Notes under the pieces: model-generated
What the model was told of the DNA's origin: nothing
What the model saw: only the letters and a program-made list of their open reading frames with translations
Database searches by the model: none
Position numbers and translations under genes: made by a program
In this document: piece by piece, positions 55,846 through 64,000 of the stretch
How the letters are laid out: each line of letters opens with the position of its first letter
How positions within the stretch are numbered: the stretch's first letter is position 1
Assembly (NCBI RefSeq): GCF_010093815.1
Contig: NW_022985561.1
Coordinates: 1,363,681-1,427,680, forward strand
DNA from: Pseudovirgaria hyperparasitica
Lineage: Eukaryota; Ascomycota; Dothideomycetes; Acrospermales; Acrospermaceae
Direction of reading: 5' to 3'
DNA length: 64,000 nucleotides

Positions 55846-56141
55846 CCATTTAATCAAGAACCTAAGCAGTGTTTTGGGTGACTAAAGTTGGGATTTGGCG
55901 TTGTCATAATGTACCATACTACGGTGCGAATCACTACAAATAGCTCTTGGAGCGAAAATCGAGCACTAGATGAAGTATGACTTGTCGTCCATTCATCGGG
56001 TAGTCAACTGATTAATATACAATGCAAAAGGCACGGATTCGTGCACTAGCCCCCGTAACCGTCATAACCAGTGGGCATATCAACCAAAACGCCTAGTGAA
56101 CCCCTTCATCCTCCGAAGACACGAAATAAGAAAGACGGCGC
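55846..56141. other. intergenic, convergent 3' ends
   Basis: 296 bases between the Mpv17-family gene and the end of histone H3. Nothing recognised. Confidence 0.4.
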
Positions 56142-56705
<564 letters not shown>

Positions 56706-57252
56706 TGCGAGGGATTTCCGATGAGTTGAAGATGGAGATGTGTTGATGATGATGAAGTGGAGCGGTTGGTTGGTGGATGGAAGAGGAATGGAGCGAGGCG
56801 GGCGGTGACAAGTACTTATGGGAGGAAGCGCGGGGCGACGGCTGCCTGGAAAATCGAGATCAGGGATCAGGCGCGTTGCGTGGGTCGGTGTCGTTGGTGC
56901 GGGATGACTGTTTTAGCGCGTTGTTCATTCACGAAAATAAACCCCAAAAAGGTGCTGGAATCCAGCCGCTCTTTCTGACTATTTACCGGGGCTGCTGATT
57001 GGCCGATGTAGCAAGTTTGATAAGCGAGACGGTCGGAGCAAAGCACTAAGCCCGATGCAACGCCTTAGCGTGAGTCCCAATGTTGATGGTCGCGCCACTA
57101 CGGTGTCTCATAAGATATCCTCTCCTTCGCCTCAACTAATCCCGTTATCCTCACATCATCCAAGTCATCCATTCTCAGACCAGCCAGACGTCTTCAGCTC
57201 GTCATCTCCCTACCACTAAAAACTTCCTTCTACAAATAACTCTCAATCAAAA
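56706..57252. promoter_or_regulatory. shared divergent promoter of histones H3 and H4
   Basis: 547 bases between the two ATGs. Direct or near-direct histone promoter motifs were not identified with certainty. The H4 side has a pyrimidine-rich leader (CTCTCCTTCGCCTC, TCATCTCCC). Co-regulation of H3 and H4 from such a region is the established pattern in ascomycetes. Confidence 0.7.
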
Positions 57253-57710
<458 letters not shown>

Positions 57711-58440
57711 GCGTTCTTCTTTTGCATGCATCATGACTTTTCTCTTTGGCCTCGCGACGTCACGATCGCGCTCTTGGTAGGCCTGTTGGTTCCGGGAATG
57801 GGGTTTGCTGTATCATACTGGCATCTGGAGTTTTGTGGACAATGGGGTTTGTTGAATGATACCGGGCTAGCTGAATAATCATATTATCCGTCTATACCGT
57901 TATACTGGTCGTGTTCCCTGGTCGTGCAGTGTTTGTTCGTCTATTCCATATGATTGCACTCTTGGTCAGCTACACGTTCGAAGTCTGGTATGGTTTGTTT
58001 CTTAAGGGCATATTTCAAGTGACACCTACCTCTCCTGCGACGACCTGGTAGCTCATGTAGGTACTCGTCAAAGTTGACTGGTGTCCGAACGTGACTGCAT
58101 GATGTCCTACAATAACAGCAATCACTACCAGTCTTTACCAGCAATCACTACCATTCTTTACCAACTCATGGACAGAGGACTCTGCTTTTGCGTATCTCTG
58201 ATGCCTTACTTTCTGTTAAACACATACCTAGTGTATGCACATGCTCTATCGTTCGTTCAGCAATCCAAACCCGATCATCATTTTTCTACCATGGCTTTAC
58301 TACCGACAAGGATACCACGAGGCCACAATATTGACTGTTTGAAGTAGTGTTTCTATTTTTAAAAGAAATGCTCATGGGCTGATTTTCGAAGGTCCCCTGT
58401 GCCTCTACCTTCGCTTTCATCAACCCAACCTATCTCACTT
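57711..58440. other. intergenic, H4 3' side and HAD-gene promoter
   Basis: 730 bases. Small frames (57941-58144 minus and 58081-58347 plus) look accidental. No repeat or RNA gene was seen. Confidence 0.45.
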
Positions 58441-59271
58441 ATGGTTCTCACGCACGCCCCACGCGCTTTGTTGTTTGACATTTTCGGAACCTGCGTTAAT
58501 TGGAGAAACACTGTCACTAGAGTACTCAACGATACAGTTCGCTTGCGCTTGAGTGATGCGACAGCGTCCTTGGCTACTTCAGTTCGCATCAGAGCTTCTG
58601 ACATGACGATCGAACGCTGGGGTGACTTTGCTCAAGAATGGCACAACGCATACTATCATTTCACTCAATCAGTTGCTGCGAAGCCCACCGCCACCTGGAA
58701 ATCTGTCGATGAACACCACCATGAGTCTTTGAGGGGTTTATTGGAGAAGTGGCAGTTGGTTGGCCTCTACGACGACGAACAGATCCGCGCCTTAAGTCTT
58801 GTCTGGCATAGCCTAGACGCATGGGCAGATTCATCGGCAGGTGTCACAGAGTTAAACAAGTATTTCTGGACGGTAACGCTATCGAATGGCAACACCAGTC
58901 TCCTTAGTGATCTCAAAACCCACGCGCAGATACCTTTTACACATGTATTCTCCGCCGAAGATTTTGGTGCGTACAAACCTAATCAAGGAATATATCTGGG
59001 GGCAGTACACAAGCTTGGCCTGCAGCCCAAGGACTGTGCTATGGTCGCTGCGCACTTGGCTGATCTCAAGGCTGCCAAGTCGTGTGGTCTGCAGACTATC
59101 TATGTTGAACGTCCTCATGAGGAAGCATGGACTGACGACCAGATTGAGGCAGCCAAGAAAGATGGATTTGTAGACCTCTGGGTGGCCAGTGACGAGGAAG
59201 GTTTTATTGCTGTCGCTGAACGGCTCGGTATTGAGGTGGATAGAACACGAAAGAGGAGTCGGTCAACCTGA
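58441..59271 (+). CDS. HAD-family hydrolase, (S)-2-haloacid dehalogenase-like
   Basis: Haloacid dehalogenase superfamily enzyme of type II dehalogenase appearance. The true substrate in fungi is usually unknown. Single exon, 276 aa, ATG at 58441 (MVLTHAPRALLFDIFGTCVNWR). The longer frame from the GTG at 58399 was rejected. Motif I is LFDIFGT with the nucleophilic Asp, motif II is VTLSNGN, motif III is the Lys in FGAYKP, and motif IV is AAHLADLKAAKSCGLQTIYVERP, with AH where dehalogenases often have S/H-xxD. The cap region lies between motifs I and II (about residues 30-140). It ends in a basic tail RTRKRSRST. Confidence 0.88.
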   Translation: MVLTHAPRALLFDIFGTCVNWRNTVTRVLNDTVRLRLSDATASLATSVRIRASDMTIERWGDFAQEWHNAYYHFTQSVAAKPTATWKSVDEHHHESLRGLLEKWQLVGLYDDEQIRALSLVWHSLDAWADSSAGVTELNKYFWTVTLSNGNTSLLSDLKTHAQIPFTHVFSAEDFGAYKPNQGIYLGAVHKLGLQPKDCAMVAAHLADLKAAKSCGLQTIYVERPHEEAWTDDQIEAAKKDGFVDLWVASDEEGFIAVAERLGIEVDRTRKRSRST

Positions 59272-59605
59272 GGAACTTCGCCCCCTGGTACGAGGTTAGA
59301 TGAGACTATTCAGGGTTCATAACTCCTAGCCCAACTGAGAAAGCTATTGACAGCACGCCGTTTGGCCGAGAGCGGGGGTGGAGCGGTTTAGAGCTCTATC
59401 TTAGCCGGACGTAATAAGGTACTTGACCTGCTGTTTTTTGCATTGTAGTGATCGCAGCTCTATATAGCTCGAACTCAAATTCTTAGATTTACCTTAAGGG
59501 TCTCTATCCTACCTAGACCGAGTTGTATGACGTAGGTAGCCTACGCCACCAGCAGTGTCCCTCCTTCGCAAGGACGACTCAATCTCAAGCTCGCGACTGG
59601 TCGAT
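59272..59605. promoter_or_regulatory. intergenic, promoter of the acyl-CoA synthetase gene
   Basis: 334 bases. TATATAGCTC at 59461-59470 is TATA-like, about 140 bases upstream of the ATG at 59606. The stretch 59440-59530 is somewhat AT-rich and TA-rich. Nothing else recognised. Confidence 0.4.
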
Positions 59606-61890
59606 ATGGCTCCCAATCATGTACAGGATGATATACATGCCGAGTCGCTTCGCGACCCGGAAACCTTTTGGATGAATCAAGCCTCCCATCTCGTCTGGGC
59701 ACGTCAGCCTATTTGCGCACTTGAGCGCTCGACTAAGAAGCTCCAAGACGTCTCACATGATCATTGGGCTTGGTTTCCAGGCGGTGAGATCAATACTACG
59801 TATAATTGTGTTGATAGGCATGTGGAGGCGGGTAACGGAAATAATGCTGCAATATGTTATGACTCGCCAGTGACCAAGAAGAAGGAGCGGTTCACGTACA
59901 ACCAGGTGCTGGTTGAAGTTGAACACCTGGCTGGAGTGTTGAGAGAGGAGGGCGTTCGAAGGGGAGACGTTGTCTTAATATATAGTAAGTTGTCTCCCCT
60001 CCTTAATAAACACTAGGTATAAAAGTGCTGTTGCTGATATGCGCTGAAAAGTGCCAATGATACCTGCTGCTATATTCGGCATGCTTGCCAGTGCACGACT
60101 GGGTGCTATTCATGCCGTCGTATTTGGTGGATTTGCGCCGCAGGCTCTCGCTCAGCGCGTAGAAGCTTCCAGGCCGAAAGTTATTCTTACGGCATCATGT
60201 GGCATCGAAGGTCTGAAAGAACCAACCAGCTACCGCCCTTTGGTTCGGAGGGCCATTGAGATTAGTAAATATAAACCAGAAAAGGTTCTGATATGGCAGA
60301 GGGAGGAGTTGCGCTGGGATGATGTAGACAGAAGGCAGGGCGAGAGCCAATGGGCTCGTTTAGTCAAAAGTGCGAGAAATAGAGGCCTGAAAGCAGCATG
60401 TGTGCCGGTGAAAAGCGAGGAAGCGCTCTATATAATATACACCTCGGGTGAGTCCAGGATTATTGTTGCACCATCAACTACCACTCGCAACAGCTAATCA
60501 GATAATGCACAGGGACCACGGGACTTCCTAAGGGTGTCGTTCGTAATTCGGGAGGCCACGCAGTCAATCTACACTTTTCGATGAAGTATCTGTTTGGGAT
60601 TCACGGGCCTGGTGACACTATGTTCTGTGCTTCGGACATTGGCTGGGTTGTCGGCCACAGCTACATCGTATATGCGCCTCTACTTGTAGGCGCGACGACG
60701 TTGTTGTTCGAGGGCAAGCCCGTGGGCACTCCCGATGCTGGCACATTCTGGCGAATACTTGAGGAGTATCAAGTCAATTCGATGTTCACTGCACCAACCG
60801 CTTTAAGGGCTATTCGAAATACCGATAACAACAACGAGTTCTTCAAGGCAAGGGGCAATAGAGAGGGTCTCCGAAACCTACGAGCACTGTTCCTCGCTGG
60901 TGAACGAAGCGAACCTTCCATAGTGACGATGTATCAAAATCTCCTGGTTAAGTACTGCGCACCGAATGCCGTGGTCATTGACAACTGGTGGAGTTCTGAG
61001 TCGGGCTCACCCATTACTGGCCTGGCGCTATCTCCAATGACCGGAAAGGATTTTCAGAACAACGAGAGGAGTTTACCTATCAGTATGAAGCCCGGTAGTG
61101 CTGGGAAACCATGTCCAGGGTTTGATGTTCAGATCGTCGACGATGACGGCGAGGTCGTTCCTAGAGGCACCATGGGCAATATTGTCCTGGGCGTTCCTCT
61201 TGCACCGAGTGCATTCACCACTCTATGGGAGGATGAACAGAGGTTCTATAGTAGCTACTTGAAGCGCTTCGCAGGCAAATGGGTGGATACTGGCGATGCG
61301 GGTATGTTGGACCAGGACGGTTTCGTGCACGTTATGTCAAGATCCGATGATATTATCAATGTTGCAGCACATCGCTTTAGCACAGGTAGGTCCTTGACCC
61401 GTTTCATCGGATCGGTCATGACGAGCTGATGGTCTACACAGGATCCATAGAACAGGCGGTATCTTCGCACCCAAGCATCGCCGAGTGCTGTGTCGTTGGC
61501 ATCCCAGATGCTCTGAAGGGACAATTGCCATTCGCATTCGTTATCCTATCAGGGTCAGATAACTCAGACTCACCTCTACCTTCCGAGGCCCTATTACGTG
61601 AGGTGCAGAATTTGGTACGAGACCAGATTGGCGGTATCGCGTCTCTTGGCGGGATGCTACAGGGTAAGGGAATGATCCCTAAAACAAGATCAGGTAAGAC
61701 GTTACGAAGGGTACTTAGGGAACTCATTGAAAACGGTGTTCATGGTGATTTCGATAAGGAGGTTGGGGTACCGAGTACAATCGAAGACTATGATGTGGTA
61801 ATTGTTGCTAGACAAAGAGTTAAGATGTATTTCCAAGCAGCTGGTAAGGATTTGCATAAGGCCATAGAGCCTAAATGTAGTAAGCTTTAG
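59606..61890 (+). CDS. AMP-forming acyl-CoA synthetase, ACSS3/propionyl-CoA synthetase-like
   Basis: Activates a short-chain acid (acetate or propionate) to its CoA ester via an adenylate. Exons 59606-59984, 60052-60447, 60513-61385 and 61442-61890. Introns of 67, 65 and 56 nt are phase-consistent. Protein 698 aa. N-terminal region: DPETFWMNQASHLVWARQP and WFPGGEINTTYNCVDRHVE. Motifs: Y(T)SGTTGLPKGVVR, the P-loop-like AMP-binding site formed across intron 2; DNWWSSESGSPITG; GKWVDTGDAGMLDQDGFVHVMSRSDDIIN (hinge); and PKTRSGKTLRRVLR with the catalytic, acetylatable Lys near the end. Usual homologues read GHRLSTGxxE where this reads AAHRFSTGSIE, so the joint at intron 3 fits. GTG at 59555 is upstream in frame but unlikely. 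Propionyl preference is inferred. Confidence 0.9.
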
Positions 61891-62243
61891 TTATTTCTAC
61901 TCTCCCTTATGGAGAGATAATTTATCTCTACTTTATTCTTATAGAATTTTCTTAAATAGGTAATGTCATCTATCTATAAATTGGGTTCTCTAATTATAGT
62001 TTTTAATAAGTATAGTGAAGTTAATATAGATACTCAGAGTTATGCATAAATCACGTGGTTCGATAGTTGGGTAATCCATTCATTAGTGGGATGTGTGTAT
62101 ACCATTTCAGCTCTCTATAGACTTCCAAAACCCACAACCTCCAAACACATCGCCCTCACCCATTCACTCGCAGAGCATTAACTCGTTTACCGCGGAAGAG
62201 TGATTTCTGGTTTCCTCACGCACAAACTTTATCGTTCAATCCT
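61891..62243. other. AT-rich intergenic segment
   Basis: 353 bases. The first 150 or so are unusually AT-rich and TA-rich for this part of the window, with a perfect inverted repeat AGAGATAA-T-TTATCTCT near 61914-61930. It could be the terminator or 3' UTR of the synthetase gene or a small RIP-altered remnant. The right half is the promoter of the SET gene. Confidence 0.4.
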
Positions 62244-63778
62244 ATGGAAAGCTGGCTGAAACGGTCTGGCGCGTCGGGCTTGGATGACTTTGAACTTGTT
62301 GATTTTTCGGATACTGGGCGCGGCATCCGAACGCTGCGGCGATTCGAGGAAGGAGAGGAGATCCTCACCATCCCACATAGCGTTCTTTGGACAGTGAAGC
62401 ACGCATATGCTGACCCAGTCCTTGGGCCAGCCCTTCTCTCGGCGCAGCCGCCCTTATCTGTCGATGACACGCTGGCCACATACATTCTCTTTGTTCGGTC
62501 GCGCAGGTCGGGATACGATGGTCTCCGAAGCCATGTAGCAGTACTTCCTGACAGCTATACCTCGAGCATCTTTTTTACGGAGGCTGAGTTGGATGTTTGC
62601 GCAGGAACATCGCTCTACACTATCACGAAGCACCTGGTTCACCAGATCGAGATCGACTATAAGGAATTGGTAGTGCGACTGTTTAGACAACACCACGAAT
62701 TATTCCCACGCGACAAGTTCACGATCGATGACGTAGGTATTCAATATAGGGATACTGCAAATCGGCTACTGACACTTGTCTTTAATTTTTCAGTACAAGT
62801 GGGCACTCTGCACCGTGTGGAGCCGTGCAATGGACTTCAAGCTACATAATGGAGATTCGTTTCGACTGTTGACGCCCTTCGCAGATATGTTAAATCATTC
62901 CATCGAGGTTGGGCAGTGTCATAGCTACGATCCTATGTCTGGAAAACTCTCTATTTCAGCCGGAAAGAAATACGAACCTGGAGATCAGGTACGTCGGTCT
63001 TATTTTCTAAACCGCTAGTCGGCGCGCTTAACTAGATGTGTTCTTCTAGGTTTTCATCAATTACGGACCTGTTCCAAACAATCGCCTTTCACGTCTCTAT
63101 GGGTTTGTCGTGCCCGGTAATCCCAATGACAGCTATGATCTTGTCCTCGCGACGCATCCCATGGCACCATTCTTTGAGCAAAAGCACAAACTCTGGAAAT
63201 CGGCAGGGCTAGATTCGACCTCTACTATTTCTCTTACTCTTACGGAGCCACTACCAAGTAGCGTACTTCGGTACCTACGTATTCAACGACTTGACGAATC
63301 TGATCTTGCCGATGTGACATTACGTCATCAAAACGAAGCTGCATTGGAAAAGATCAACGATTTGAACGAAGTGGAAGTCCTGAAGTTTTTAGTAGAATCG
63401 ATATCCAGTATACTTGATGGTTTTGGGACCAATCTAGAAAAACTAGAGGAGCAACTTGCAGAGCGCTTCTATACTCCGGCAGGGAACGCATGGTCGGCAG
63501 CGCACGTTAGTTTGGGTGAACAGCGGGTGTTAAGATTGACTAGGAAGACAGCCAAGGACTTGTTAGAGGCGGTGGAAAACAGGAATGGGAATAATAAGGC
63601 CTTCTTGTCGACAACGGACCAATGTGCGCTGTGTAACAAATTTTCCACGCAGTTGATGCGGTGCGGAAGGTGCAACGGGGCCATGTATTGCGGGCGGGCT
63701 TGCCAGGTGGCCCATTATAGAGAGCATAAGGCAATTTGTCGAGCTATAACAGCTAATAATAGCTCTAGAAAGGGCTGA
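62244..63778 (+). CDS. SET-domain protein methyltransferase (SETD3/RKM/LSMT-type) with C-terminal MYND finger
   Basis: Probable lysine or histidine protein methyltransferase. Exons 62244-62732, 62794-62988 and 63050-63778. Introns of 61 nt each (GTAGGT...TTTCAG and GTACGT...TTCTAG), phase 0. Protein 470 aa. N-terminal SET part: DFSDTGRGIRTLRRFEEGEEILTIPHSVL. The split SET core resumes after intron 1 with YKWALCTVWSRAMDFKL...LTPFADMLNHS, a motif close to the DMxNH of the SETD3/RuBisCO-LSMT group, then VFINYGPVPNNRL (SET motif NYG). A helical substrate-binding-like region follows (about residues 240-430). The end is a MYND zinc finger: CALCNKFSTQLMRCGRCNGAMYCGRACQVAHYREHKAIC. In SMYD enzymes MYND sits inside SET; here it follows it. 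Confidence 0.9.
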
Positions 63779-63903
63779 AAGCGAAATATCGATCGGCTTA
63801 TATATATTAATAAGTCTCTTTCTTATGATTAAATTTTATAAACTTAACCTCTACTATAGGTTTTATATATATAATAACCTTATTCCTACGGAATTATAAA
63901 AAG

Positions 63904-64000
<97 letters not shown>
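63779..64000. other. AT-rich right edge with AAT microsatellite
   Basis: After the SET gene the sequence becomes AT-rich (TATATATTAATAAG, TTTTATATATATAATAACC). From about 63907 to the end it is an uninterrupted AAT/TAA trinucleotide repeat of at least 31 units that runs off the window. It may be the edge of another AT-rich repeat block. Confidence 0.8.
63907..64000. repeat. AAT trinucleotide microsatellite, open at right end
   Basis: Pure AAT repeat of at least 93 bases, truncated by the window. Confidence 0.95.

Overview
The window looks like a filamentous ascomycete chromosome (Pezizomycotina; Dothideomycetes is my best guess, by inference). The support is short phase-consistent introns of about 47-185 nt with GTRNGN donors and CTRAC-type branch points, a divergent intron-containing H3/H4 pair, typical fungal housekeeping genes, and one large AT-rich block with the CpA-to-TpA signature of repeat-induced point mutation (RIP). 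All exon structures were built by hand from splice motifs, frame continuity and family knowledge. None was checked by search or RNA data.

Layout. 1-538 (-): 5' part of a Zn2Cys6 transcription factor that runs off the left edge and seems to carry a frameshift. 1434-22901 (+): one secreted S41/CPAF-like protease gene whose first intron (1812-20970) has grown to about 19.2 kb because transposons nest inside it. Three levels can be resolved. (i) A Tc1/mariner-type DNA transposon with 101-bp terminal inverted repeats (2053-2153 and 20855-20955) carries a RIP-mutated DDE transposase on + and an unrecognised convergent reading frame on -. (ii) Gypsy chromovirus A (2911-10274 plus 18291-18309, coding strand -) sits in the transposase reading frame, with target duplication ATATC. 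(iii) Gypsy chromovirus B (10275-18285, coding strand +) sits in the upstream LTR of A, with target duplication CCTAC. Both gypsy elements carry an antisense reading frame between the chromodomain and the 3' LTR, with a Cys-rich part followed by a coiled-coil part.

23577-64000 is ordinary gene-dense DNA: phosphoketolase (+), RPN12 (-), a PGM2/PRM15-type phosphopentomutase (-), a delta-8 sphingolipid desaturase (+), an ammonium permease (+) behind a long low-complexity leader, an uncharacterised Cys/His protein (+), OST3/OST6 (-), a coiled-coil protein (+), MRM2 (-), DBP3 (+), RFT1 (-), a GNAT acetyltransferase (+), an AhpC/TSA-like protein (-), an Mpv17/Sym1-family protein (+), divergent histone H3 (-) and H4 (+), a HAD-family dehalogenase-like protein (+), an ACSS3-like acyl-CoA synthetase (+) and a SET-MYND protein (+). 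The right edge turns AT-rich and ends in a long AAT microsatellite, perhaps the start of another repeat block.

Links between genes are modest. OST3 and RFT1 both serve N-glycosylation in the ER. MRM2 and DBP3 both serve ribosome maturation, in mitochondrion and nucleolus respectively. Phosphoketolase and the phosphopentomutase both touch pentose phosphates. These look like ordinary neighbours rather than a cluster. The most unusual material is the nested, RIP-mutated insertion inside an otherwise intact protease gene, and the antisense and convergent reading frames its elements carry.
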